A stretch of 64,000 nucleotides of DNA from Bacteroidota bacterium (GTDB taxonomy: Bacteria; Bacteroidota; Bacteroidia; AKYH767-A; OLB10). The notes under the pieces are model-generated. The model saw only the letters and a list, made by a program, of their open reading frames with translations, was not told the DNA's origin and did no database searches. Location: NCBI GenBank assembly GCA_016713445.1, contig JADJPB010000005.1, positions 310,001 through 374,000 on the forward strand, in the 5' to 3' direction. The translations under genes were made by a program, and so were the position numbers. Shown here one piece after another: positions 9,018-18,691 of this stretch. The stretch's first letter is position 1. Each line of letters opens with the position of its first letter.

Positions 9018-9798
9018 TAAATCTTTCATCTCCGCTTCCATTTTTCGATGCGTTTTAATACGCGATCTTTCGCCCAATACTCTTCCGGGAGTTCGGAGCT
9101 GATGTAATTACAAAATTTCCATACTTCGCGGATATCCGTCGCCGGTACTTCGTAAGGATCATAATTGGGATTGAGGGATTTCAATAATAAATTTTCTTCT
9201 TCTTGATTTGATTGTACGCCACTTTAAAAACAATTCCGTCTTCTTGTGTCAACAACACATAGGCAGCACCATCTTTAATATCATAAAAATTTTCCACGTA
9301 CTCACCAATCACCCAACTTTTATCGGGGATGGGCATCATGGAATCACCAGAAATTTGAAACATTCTATACTTGCGATCACCAAAAAGAATCGGCAGTTGA
9401 AACGTGGGTAACTTCTGAATAAATTCTGGATCAGCGAATCCATTTTGATATCCGGCTTTTGCTTTGATGGGCACCACTTCAATATTTTCTTTGTTGTTAC
9501 TATCGACCGTGGTTGCAATCACACGGAGTCGCGCACCGGTGACGTATACATCGTGGCCACGTTCGAGTTCGCCGAGTTGAAATTCACTCAGCTTACTTAA
9601 ATCCAACTTGACGAGCGTATCAATGCTCACCCGAAAATATTTGGAGAATGCAAGGAGCATCTCCAGGGTTGGATTTTGCACGCTACCGTTTTCGTAGCTG
9701 TTGAGGGTTGAACGGCTGATGCCAAGCTCTCCGGATACATGATCTTGGGTGAGCTTGCGGCGTTGGCGAAGGAGTTTGATGTTAGCGTTGAATATCAT
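9003..9798 (-). CDS. XRE-family S24 (LexA/CI-type) self-cleaving repressor
   Basis: An N-terminal helix-turn-helix (residues about 7-58, LTQDHVSGELGISRSTLNSYE) is joined to an S24 peptidase domain with the nucleophile in GDSMMPI (Ser153) and the general-base lysine in VFKVAYN (Lys192). An Ala-Gly pair at 115-116 sits about 37 residues before the serine, as at the LexA cleavage site. The continuous frame ends at 9181. Ignoring one shift near 9200 and one near 9044 continues it as LNPNYDPYEVPATDIREVWKF up to TAA at 9003. Family knowledge: DNA damage triggers self-cleavage and derepression. Position next to dinB suggests it controls that gene and the DnaE homologue. Confidence 0.85.
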
Positions 9799-9854
9799 GA
9801 GCTACCAATTTTAAACGCGGCGACGCGGCGGTATACGCGGCGGGCGCAATGGAA

Positions 9855-10311
9855 TTATAATTTATTTACTACTCTACGAACTCCATCCATTACTTTAACT
9901 GAATTAAAGTTTATCAAGAGTCCTAATTTACATTTTGATAATTTTAGATAGGTCATTACTTGCGCTAAGTGAACCTCGTTTAATGCTTCAACGGATTTCA
10001 CTTCTACAATTACCTTCTTCTCCCACAAGTATGTCGACACGATATCCTGCATCAAGTTTCACTTCTTCATATACTAATGGCAAAGCCTTTTGATGCTCTG
10101 CATATAATCCCTTCTTCAATAATAAATGCATTAATGATGCTTCGTATGCACTTTCCAATAATCCTGGTCCCAACTTCCTATGCAGTTCTAATGCACAATC
10201 CAATATCAGTGTCGCAATCTCATTTTCTGTTTTCGCTGCGCCCGTTGCGAAAGCGTTGCTATCGCTGCGTTTAAACTCTGCGTTTTGTTTTGTTGTCGTA
10301 TGTTCATTCAT
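9855..10311 (-). CDS. GxxExxY protein (second copy)
   Basis: The signature LGPGLLESAYEASL (GxxExxY) is at about residues 47-60, followed by LDAGYRVDILV and, after one frame break near 10015, KVIVEVKSVEAL, giving the D...ExK of PD-(D/E)XK folds. It ends at 9855 with GVRRVVNKL, as typical for the family. It lies between the S24 repressor and dinB and is divergent from dinB. Unlike the copy at 4688 it is not bracketed by the 46-bp repeat. Function unknown. Confidence 0.82.
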
Positions 10312-10346
10312 TGCAAAAGGTTTTTCTAGAAATTTTTTACAAATAT

Positions 10347-10376
10347 ATGTTTATATTGCAGTCCTACCAAATGATT
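10347..10376 (+). promoter_or_regulatory. Candidate operator upstream of dinB, shared with 14146-14175
   Basis: The 30 bases starting ATGTTTATATTGCAGTCC match 23 of 30 positions of a stretch upstream of the dnaE region. The common pattern is ATGTTTATnTTGCAnTC then TACnAnnTGAT. It ends 29 bases before the dinB ATG at 10406. This placement suits a repressor or activator site; the S24 repressor is the obvious candidate ligand, which is inference. Confidence 0.45.
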
Positions 10377-10405
10377 GCGCAGTAACCAAAATAAGTTCCC
10401 CGCCC

Positions 10406-11598
10406 ATGTCCCTCCCCGAACGCACAATAGTCCATATGGATCTCGACAGTTTCTTCGTATCTGTTTCACGCTTAGAGCATCCCGGTCTATTTAACAAGCC
10501 CGTGATTGTGGGTGGGAGCAGCGAGCGCGGCGTGGTGGCTTCCTGCAGTTATGAGGCGCGGGCTTATGGTGTGCACTCGGCGATGCCCATTCGGATGGCG
10601 CGTAGGCTCTGTCCCGATGCGATTATTATTCGTGGTGATTACGAACGTTACAGTCATTACTCGGGTGTGGTTACCGACATCATCCACGAGCAAGTTCCCT
10701 TGTATGAGAAGTCTTCTATTGATGAATTCTACATCGACTTGAGTGGGATGGATCGCTTTTATGGATGCTACAGTTTTGCTTCGGAGCTGCGACAAAAAAT
10801 TATGAAGGAAACCCATCTTCCCATCTCCTTCGGGTTATCCAAAAACAAAACGGTGAGTAAGATTGCCACGGGAGAAGCCAAACCGAACGGACAATTGAAA
10901 ATTGATTTGGGAACGGAAATTCCTTTTCTAGCGCCATTACCGGTGCGAAAAATTCCGGGCGCGGGAGAAAAGACCTGCACTCTTTTACGCAGCATGGGTG
11001 TAGAGAAAGTACAAACGTTGCAAGAGATGCCGGTGAAGCTCATGGAAAAAGTATTGGGTGAAGCGGGTATTTCGCTCTGGAAAAAGCCAACGGCATCGAT
11101 AATAATCCGGTGGAGCCTTACAATGAACGGAAGTCCATCAGTACGGAAGAAACTTTTGACAGTGACACCATCGACATCATTTTCTTAAAAGCGTTGTTGG
11201 TGAAGATGGTTGAAAAGTTAGCGTATCATCTGCGCAGTGAAAACAAACTAACGGCATGCATTACCGTAAAGATTCGTTATTCGAATTTTGATACCCATAC
11301 CACACAGTGCCGCATCCCCTACTCGTCCAACGACCACACGCTTATTGCAAGAGCAAAAGAACTTTTCGATAAACTGTATGAGCGAAGGATGTTGGTGCGA
11401 TTGATGGGCATTCGTTTCAGTCACCTCGTGGGTGGTGGACATCAGATCAATCTTTTTGAAGATTCGGAAGAGATCATCAACCTCTACCAAGCGATGGATA
11501 AGATGCGACAAAAGTTCGGCGACGGAGCGGTACAAAGAGCAGTAGGAACGGGATTGAACTTAAGAAGGTTTAATCCGTTTACTGGGCTCTCGTCGTGA
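10406..11598 (+). CDS. dinB: DNA polymerase IV (Y family)
   Basis: This translesion polymerase carries the catalytic acidic residues in HMDLDSFF (Asp12) and SSIDEFYID (Asp106, Glu107), plus GVVASCSYEARAYGV and SFGLSKNKTVSKIAT of the Y-family palm and fingers. The C-terminal little-finger region follows one frame break near 11090. The ATG at 10406 is chosen because homologues begin just before the HMDLDSFF motif; the open frame upstream is repeat-derived. Length of about 398 residues is normal. It sits beside the S24 repressor and upstream of a DnaE homologue, the usual Bacteroidota damage-inducible set. Confidence 0.92.
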
Positions 11599-11710
11599 AT
11601 TGCAAATTGGTAAATTGGTGAGTTTGTGGATTGGTGTCGCGAGGCTTCGCGATGGTGAGTTGGTGTCGCGAGGCTTCGCGATGGTGAGTTGGTAAGTTGG
11701 CAAATTTTGT
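11599..11710. repeat. TTGGTGAG repeat interrupted by two palindromes
   Basis: A TTGGTAAATTGGTGAGTT-type repeat contains two copies of TCGCGAGGCTTCGCGA at 11637-11652 and 11666-11681. Each copy is preceded by TTGGTG and followed by TGGTGAG, as if dropped into the same target word. The rest of the spacer to 11778 has no visible gene. Confidence 0.75.
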
Positions 11711-11778
11711 AAATAGATGGATGGGGTTTGCCAGCCTTCGCTCTGCTATTGACTATTGGAACTTTATTCCGTTTAAAA

Positions 11779-13832
11779 CTACTGTTTCACAAACGTTGCT
11801 CTCAATTCGCCTGATTGAATTAGATAAATTCCATGGGAGAGTGGAGTTGTTTCTAATGTAGTATTTGTTGTTGTTATTATTTTTTCGAGAATGAGCTTCC
11901 CATAAATATCCGTGAGACGCAATTGTGCTTTTCCGTTTTCGAGTTTGATCCCGGAAATGTTGAGCTGATCTGCTACAGGATTTGGAAAAAGAAGCAACTT
12001 TATAGAGTTGTCGTTTAATGGATTTAATCCAATAGTAGGACTTTGAATAATTGTAAGTGCCGTATTGGTCAACACGGGTAAGTTAAAGTCGAAGTAGATG
12101 GCTGCACTGTTGGGAATGGTATCTCCTAACTGAAGAGTAGTCTGAGGGCGTACGCGGTAAAGAATAAAACCATGAGAGGCAGGTTCATTGACATTACTGT
12201 CGGGAAGAAGGATTAAAGGAAAATTAAAAACCAATCGACGAGTGTTGGCATCCAAATTTATCTGATTTGGATGCGATGCGCCCAACATTTCAAAAGTTGA
12301 TAAATCAAGTTCAAGAGGAAGATCATTCACAACGTATATATTGAATGCTGTGTCGGTTCCTGTATTCTGAAAACGGATGAGGTACGTAAGATCAATAGGA
12401 TTCAAAATACTATCGATAGAAATACTTACTCTGTCAACCGTTATATCATTCGGATCAAAGGAGCCTCCAACCGTGGAGAAAAGTGTATCCGTATTATTCA
12501 GTGGGTACGCATCGTTGACTACCGGTGTCATCTGCACGGCGACCATTAACACAGTACCTATTGAGGTGGTAGAATCGAGTTTAAACATCACTTGTATCAT
12601 TCCGGATTGTAGTGGAGGAAGTTGCGGAAGATTAAATACAAGTGAATCTGGACTCAATAACGATGGGGTTACTGTAGAAGAAATAAAAGAGAGGGCAGGT
12701 GATTTATGCAACATCAGCTGCGGGGTGAGAAAGGTTGTGCCTTTGTTTGCATAAGAAATAACATAACCGGCATTGAATCCCGGACGGAAAGGACCTGTCT
12801 GGTTAAGCCGAACTTCGAGATCATCAAAAATAGAATCGGGTTGGTAAATAAAGTCATTCAGCGAATCCACATGATTCGGGCCTGTCATGAATCCGGTGTG
12901 GTTGGCAGGAACTGCGGAATAATGCTTTATAGTAGGAGGATAAATATCAAATGCGGAAGTATCCGAAACAGAAAATGTATAATCACCATTGATACCCGTC
13001 AGTGCATAAGTTGCGTTCTGAACATTCGTCAGTAGCTTTCCTTCGAGGTTAGGCTCAGCGCCATCCTGTACATTGTTACTGTTTAAATCTACAAAAGCGC
13101 GCCCTTTCACCTTATTGTACTCGCCTACGTCAAAGCGAATAGCTGTCACGGGTGTTGGGAGAACATCATACAAAGGATTCAGACCCGATAGTCCGGAGGG
13201 AGATTCAATTCCTACTGTTGTAAAATTCGGAATCATACTTGGAACTCCGGTTTGCGTTTGATATTGGAAGGTGATTCGGTTAGTATTTTTTTCCAGAATA
13301 AGTTGGAAGGTATTTTCTCCTGTATAGCCCTGAGCTGTATTGGCCCAAAACGGAACTCTAATCCACGAAACAACTAGCGAATCATTATAAGGGCTGTTCC
13401 AATAAAATGCCTCTGCCGGTGGAATTATGGAAGGATCAAATATCAGGTCTGTTCCGAAAGGTGCTATATAAGCATTCACACCACCACCTGTTGGAATAAC
13501 CAGAAAAGGGTGCCAATACCGAGTTGCCCCAAGCGGCTGCGCCCAGACGGATAGATCCGTTGGAACAAATCATAAAAGAATTGTAGAGTGTACCATAATA
13601 CTCAAACATAAATCCAATGGGAAACGGACCAACACTATTGTCATCCGCTAATCCGGTCACAAGAAATGAAGCGGGATGTGTTTCAATGTCGATCCAATTA
13701 TAAGTCGGCCCTAGAGGATCACTGTTAGTTCGCCAGGTGTATCCGTAGCTATCGGGGCCACCAAAAGGGGTTTGTGCAAAAAATGGAGAATGAGAATAAC
13801 AGAAAGAGAGAGATCAAGACAATTTTTTTCAT
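11779..13832 (-). CDS. Secreted T9SS protein with DUF7619-like region
   Basis: The protein runs from a signal peptide (MKKIVLISLFLLFSFSIF, ATG at 13830-13832) to a T9SS type A sorting domain (LLFPNPVADQLNISGI ... GIYLIQSG). The middle has beta-rich domains and a SdrD-like turn VDLNSNNVQDGAEPNLEGK. Next to the sorting domain is a conserved block, GGSFDPNDITV to IYFDFNLPVLTNTA, typical of the DUF7619 conserved-repeat region. Frame breaks near 13765 and 13480 are bridged by continuous similarity in layout. About 685 residues joined. It is a cell-surface or secreted protein of unknown binding target, and lies head-on between dinB and the dnaE homologue. Confidence 0.8.
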
Positions 13833-13954
13833 CGTACCGACAACATTAAGAACCTCGTAAATATAAATAAATCTACACCAAATGCCCTATTTTCATAAAA
13901 TAATAAGAGTAAATAATGCTAAAAGCAAGTAGAGAACCGTTGCCACCTCCTCGG

Positions 13955-13966
13955 TGCAATATTGCA
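13955..13966. promoter_or_regulatory. TGCAATATTGCA palindrome
   Basis: A perfect 12-bp palindrome lies in the divergent spacer between the T9SS gene start (13832) and the dnaE region. It could be a regulator site, but nothing links it to a known protein. The rest of 13833-14145 shows no gene. Confidence 0.25.
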
Positions 13967-14145
13967 ACATTACCCAATGTCCTCCCTCTGGTGTCTGCAA
14001 TCGTAATTACTCTGTTTTTCCGTTGCCGCGATTTATAAGTAATCTTTGGCTTTGATTATAATACAATCTCTTTTCTCATTTTTTCCTTTTCTCCTCCAAT
14101 CACTTAACTAAAATCGGGCAATTTTCTATTGGAGGTTTTAGTTTT

Positions 14146-14175
14146 ATGTTTATCTTGCAATCATACTATTTGATC
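14146..14175 (+). promoter_or_regulatory. Candidate operator upstream of the dnaE region, shared with dinB
   Basis: The stretch beginning ATGTTTATCTTGCAATC matches 23 of 30 positions of 10347-10376 upstream of dinB. It ends 19 bases before a small ORF (14195) and 401 bases before the dnaE start. The word CAATCATA recurs at 14158 and 14183. The match suggests co-regulation of dinB and the dnaE transcript. Confidence 0.45.
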
Positions 14176-14194
14176 ATAATACAATCATATAAAT

Positions 14195-14308
14195 ATGGAC
14201 ACAATCGATCTTATTTTAAACGCGCTCCGCTATGCGCCACTCTGCCTGATGGGCCTAGGAACTATGATGCTTCTTTGGATTCAAGTAAAGGAATTGAAGA
14301 AATCGTAG
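14195..14308 (+). CDS. Small hydrophobic ORF of 37 aa, unknown
   Basis: The frame MDTIDLILNALRYAPLC... has one hydrophobic stretch (LRYAPLCLMGLGTMMLLWI) followed by a basic tail (KELKK). It starts 20 bases after the shared dinB/dnaE motif, where a first gene of a dnaE transcript would be expected. It may be the intact start of a longer, frameshifted gene filling 14195-14560, since that stretch also has open frames in other phases. No family recognised. Confidence 0.3.
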   Translation: MDTIDLILNALRYAPLCLMGLGTMMLLWIQVKELKKS

Positions 14309-14533
14309 CGCTGCTAGATCTCTTGGACTTGGATTAAATTTCAAGGCTCTTGAGATGGACATGCTTCGCAAATTTAGGCGATGCGTCTTGTGGCAATGTG
14401 ATCTTCTCGATATTACTTGCTACTAACAGGAGGATTGAATTCAGGCATAAGTTCAATTACAATGTCTCTTCAACCTCGTCCTTGGCTTCTGTTCCGCAGC
14501 AATGCGGGATTCATGCAGCAGAGACATGTGATG

Positions 14534-14568
14534 CGCCATCTAATGTCTAACGTCTAAAATCTAATATC
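14534..14568. repeat. TCTAATGTCTAACGTCTAA word repeat
   Basis: ATCTAATGTCTAACGTC, then TAAAATCTAATATCC, is an 8-9-bp-period word repeat ending just before the dnaE ATG at 14577. Related TCTAGAATCTAG words occur at about 27540-27595. Confidence 0.5.
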
Positions 14569-14576
14569 CAGCTGCC

Positions 14577-17500
14577 ATGTACCTCAATTGCCACAGCTGG
14601 TTCAGCTTTCATTATGGAACACTCTCGATTGAGAAGCTGTTGGAGGAAGCACAAAGGCTAGGCGTAAAAAAGTTAGTCTTAACCGACATTAATAACACTT
14701 CCGGCGCGCTCGACTTCATCCGCTTGGCTCCGAAATATGGCGTGGAGCCAGCGGTAGGAATTGAGTTTCGTCAAGGCGATACCGCTAGATTCATCGGTAT
14801 TGCAAAAAATAACGAAGGCTTCGAAGAGCTGAACCGATACCTCAGCGATTGTCTCCGCCAAGGAGCCGCCGAAGGAGAAAGTTCCGGCAACCGCGATGCC
14901 ATCGTCCCCAAAGAAATTCCATGTTTCAGGAACGTTGTGGTTATCTTACCTGTTAAACTGTCATCCATCGACCCTCTCTCGTCTCATGTTGAGATGGGAG
15001 GGGAGAGTGCGGAGAAGGAGATGGGAGTGCGGACTCCCGATAGCTATCGAGAGGAGAGTGGGAGTCTCGAGAGCGAGAGGGAAAATGAGAGGGAAAATGA
15101 GAGAGAGAGTGAAAGCGGAGTGCGGAGTGCGCTTGCCCTACTGCCGGACGAAGAACGCGCTGCAGGGGAGAGCGAGTTCGAGAGAGAGAGGGATAGCGAA
15201 GAACGGGGAGAAATGCAGGAAGATGCCGCGGGACCTTCGCATAAAAAAGCATACAATTTTTGTCGGGGAAATAATGGGTCAAACGACTCGCCCAATTATT
15301 CAGAGAAAACCATCCCGCCCATTGTTGCTTTTGGCACATCAAAAAAAAATTCTCCATTAAACACAGTAGAAACTTTTATTACAGCGAGAGAAAACGCAGC
15401 GAAGGAACAAAACAGAGAACCACAGCACGAACAATCGCCCCGTCTGAAAGGACAAGGAAACGAAAAACTGCGCGATACAGAATACATCTATTACGGAGTA
15501 ACCCCTTCCGATTTATCCCGCCTCCCCTTTTCGGAATTTAAAGACCTCCTCCACCGCTGTGTCATCCTCTGGCCAGTAACTGTGCGCAACAAAACAGATT
15601 TTAATATTCACCGACTCCTCTGCGCCATCGGACACAATACCTTGCTCAGCAGGGTTCCGCCCAATGTGAATTGTAGTCGTGATGAGGTGATGGTCCCCAT
15701 TGCGGATATCCACGACCGTTATAAAGATTTTCCACAACTCCTCGCCAACACCCAAAAAGTATTGAGCGAATGTCATATCGCCTTCGATTTTCACGAACCT
15801 AAAAACAAAAAAACTTTTAGTGGTAGTAAGCTCATTGACACAGAACTGCTCAACCGCGAAACGTGGAAAGGAGTTGAATACCGCTACGGAAAAACTTTTT
15901 CTTCAGAGATTCGTGAGCGCGTAGAGAAAGAATTACGCATGATTAACGAACTCGGCTTCGCGGCCTACTTTCTCATCAACTGGGATATTGTTCGCTATGC
16001 ACAACGACGTGGGTATTTCTACGTAGGAAGAGGCAGTGGCGCCAATAGCGTCGTCGCCTACTGTTTGCGCATCACCGACGTGGATCCCATCGACCTCGAC
16101 TTATACTTCGAACGATTCATTAATCCCTATCGTCAAAACCCGCCCGACTTCGATTTAGATTTTAGCTGGAAGGATCGCGATGATTTAACAGCGTACATTT
16201 TTCGTCGTTATGGAGAAGAGCATACCGCCTTACTCGCCACGTACAGTACGTATCAAAGCAAAGCCATTGTTCGTGAGTTAGGAAAAGTTTTTGGATTGCC
16301 CAAGGAAGAAATCGATGCCTTGCAAAACACACGCGACGGAGAAAGTGTGGGCGGAAGGCATGGCGAAATTGATTCGTGAATTTAGTGTGTTGATGCACGA
16401 CTTCCCCCATCACCTCAGCATCCACGCCGGCGGAGTCATCATCAGCGAAAAACCCATCGTCTGTTATACCGCACTCAATCATCCGCCGAAAGGATTTCCT
16501 GTGACGCAGTTCAGTATGTTAGAATCGGAAGACATTGGATTGTACAAGTACGATATATTAAGTCAGCGTGGACTCGGACATATTCGTGATACGGTGGACA
16601 TCGTCAAAAAAAATCGCGGCATCGACATCGACATTCATCAGATCAAAGCATTTAAGAAAGATGAAAAAATAAAAGAGTTGATTCGCAACGGACGCTGCAT
16701 GGGTTGCTTTTATGTAGAGAGTCCTGCCATGCGGATGTTGCTGAAAAAATTACAAGTAGATACGTACATCCAACTGGTGGCAGCGAGTTCGATCATTCGT
16801 CCAGGTGTAGCGCGGAGCGGCATGATGCGCGAATACATTCTGCGCACGCACGATCCAGCACGAAGAACGTATATCCATCCCGTTATGAAGGAGCTGATGG
16901 AAGAAACGTATGGCATCATGGTGTATCAGGAAGATGTAATCAAGGTGGCGCATCACTTCGCGGGACTTGATCTGAGCGAAGCCGATGTATTGCGCAGGGG
17001 ATGAGGGGGAAGTTTAGAAGTCGGGAAGAGTTTCAAAAAATTCGCGATAAATTTTTTTCCTCTTGCCATGAAAAAGGATATCCGCTCTCCATCACCGAAG
17101 AAGTGTGGAGGCAGATCGAAAGTTTCGCAGGGTATTCCTTCTCCAAGGGGCACTCGGCGAGTTATGCGGTAGAGAGTTATCAGAGTTTATATTTGAAGGC
17201 ACATTATCCGCTCGAATTTATGGTGGGTGTGATTAACAACTTCGGTGGATTTTACAATACCGAGTTCTACGTTCACGAGGCGCGTATGCAGGGGGCAAAC
17301 ATCCACGCGCCCGACATCAACAAAAGCGTCTATTTGACGGATATCCACGACCGTGATATCTACTTAGGATTCATCCATCTTCAAAACATACAATTGCAAA
17401 CCTGTGAGTCCATCTTACACGAACGCAATGCAAACGGTGCTTTCCTCCACCTCGCCGACTTCATGCGTCGCGTCGCTGTTGAAGTAGAACAACTACGCAT

Positions 17501-18088
17501 TCTCATTCGCATTGGTGCGTTTCGATTTACGGGAAGAAGTAAGAAGGAGTTGATGTGGGATCTGCTTCTTCACTTGGGCGATGGACGAAAAACAGAAGTG
17601 CATCAATCGCTCTTTAACGAACCCTCCTTCGACAAGTCTTCGGAGGGCGCGGTAGAATGGAAATTACCTCCACTCACGCATCATCACTTAGAAGATGCAT
17701 TGGATGAAATTGAGTTGTTGGGATTTGAATTATCGAGTCCGTATAAAAGATTAAGAATCCCAGCAGAAACTAATCCGCGAAAATCCGATAGATCCGTGTC
17801 ATCCGTGTTCCAACTTCCGGATCTCATTGGCAAAGAAATCTCCATCCAAGGTTACCTTGTCACCACCAAACCACGCGCACTGTTAAGGGTGAATACATGG
17901 CGTTCGGAACGGGGTTAGATGTAGACGGATATTTTTTCGACACCACCCATTTTCCAAGAGTCATCAAGGAATTTCCATTTCGCGGCAAAGGCATCTACAC
18001 AATAAAAGGACGAGTGGATGAAGAGTTTGGATTTTGCAGTATCACGGTAAGTGCGATGGAAAAATTACCAACGCAGGGGATGGAGTGA
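14577..18088 (+). CDS. DNA polymerase III alpha subunit homologue (DnaE, error-prone type)
   Basis: This is a C-family polymerase. It has an N-terminal PHP domain (LNCHSWFSFHYGT), the palm GRGSGANSVVAYCLRITD and PDFDLDFSW, which carries two catalytic aspartates, the HLSIHAGGVIIS block, and FSKGHSASYA. The frame breaks near 16325, 17000 and 17890. An in-frame insert of about 170 residues after ILPVKL (about 14955-15475) is Glu/Arg/Ser-rich and built from GAGAG words. A second small insert at about 17775-17805 reads as an ATCCGTGTCATCCG-type repeat. Without inserts the protein is about 1000 residues, the size of the Bacteroidota DnaE found with dinB and an S24 repressor rather than the larger replicative DnaE. 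Role inferred: damage-induced synthesis with DinB. Confidence 0.85.
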
Positions 18089-18103
18089 GATGGGAGATGG
18101 TGA

Positions 18104-18161
18104 TCGCGAAGCCTCGCGAGGTGATCGCGAAGCCTCGCGAGGTGATCGCGAAGCCTCGCGA
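18104..18161. repeat. Three palindromes in a 21-bp tandem
   Basis: TCGCGAAGCCTCGCGA occurs at 18104-18119, 18125-18140 and 18146-18161, each unit reading GTGATCGCGAAGCCTCGCGAG. It begins right after the dnaE stop (18088) and is followed by TTGG-type repeat remnants and a decayed copy near 18197. Confidence 0.9.
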
Positions 18162-18276
18162 GGTGGATTGGCAAGTTAGTGAACCGGAAGTTGGTAGTCA
18201 CGAAGTTTCGCAATAGTGGTTTAAGGGTTGGTGCACTATAAAGTCTAAACGAAACCAATCGTATTAAATAAATTTC

Positions 18277-18284
18277 TAAATTTG
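18277..18284 (+). promoter_or_regulatory. TAnnTTTG promoter element
   Basis: TAAATTTG lies only six bases before the ATG at 18290. If it is the -7 element, transcription would begin at or just inside the start codon, giving a leaderless or near-leaderless mRNA. Confidence 0.35.
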
Positions 18285-18289
18285 TAGGA

Positions 18290-18523
18290 ATGGAAAATAA
18301 AAAGTATCGGCTTGACAAATCCGCTTTTCGTCGCGAGGCTTCGCGATCAAACCTTTGAGGAAGCGTCACAAAACAAAGAATACTGGCTGAGTAAAAGTCC
18401 AGCTGAAAGATGGCGCGCTGCGTGGTATCTCACTTGCTGCGCCTATGGCATCGACCCAATCGCGAAGTATCGCGACCTCCTCGCCTAGATCGTACTGCAT
18501 TTTCAATGAGAAAAAATGGGTAA
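18290..18523 (+). pseudogene. Small conserved Bacteroidota protein interrupted by two palindromic elements
   Basis: The frame starts MENKKYRLDKSAFR, continues after the first palindrome as QTFEEASQNKEYWLSKS and ERWRAAWYLTCCAYGIDP, and after the second as PPRLDRTAFSMRKNG. This is a familiar short Bacteroidota protein of unknown function that normally runs through without interruption. Deleting the 16 bases at 18331-18346 (TCGCGAGGCTTCGCGA) restores the first junction exactly: GCTTTTCG joins TCAAACC as AFRQTF. At 18460-18475 a second copy (TCGCGAAGTATCGCGA) adds REVSR between DPN and PPR; one C must also be restored in GACCCAAT. This supports insertion of the element into a coding gene. Confidence 0.75.
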
Positions 18524-18691
18524 TATTTTAATGAAGATTTTTCTGATTTTTTGAAATTATGCAATTAACGTTAGATTGATTTTGATTGGATTTTAAAGAA
18601 CAAAATCTAATTCCTCACATAGCATATAAATAAAAAAATTGCCAACGCTGAACACCTGACAATCCAACGCTGGCAATTACTTCCGCCTCAA

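Noticed and set aside
9003..9798. Prophage CI repressor
   Set aside because: The S24 protein lies beside dinB and far from any phage gene, so a chromosomal damage-response role is more likely.
10256..10405. An extended N-terminus for DinB
   Set aside because: It overlaps the start of the divergent GxxExxY gene and the shared 30-bp motif, and Y-family polymerases begin just before HMDLDSFF.
14146..14337. A 63-aa plus-strand frame starting MFILQSYY
   Set aside because: It would translate the motif shared with the dinB upstream region, which is better explained as a regulatory site; the overlapping frame from 14195 fits the layout better.
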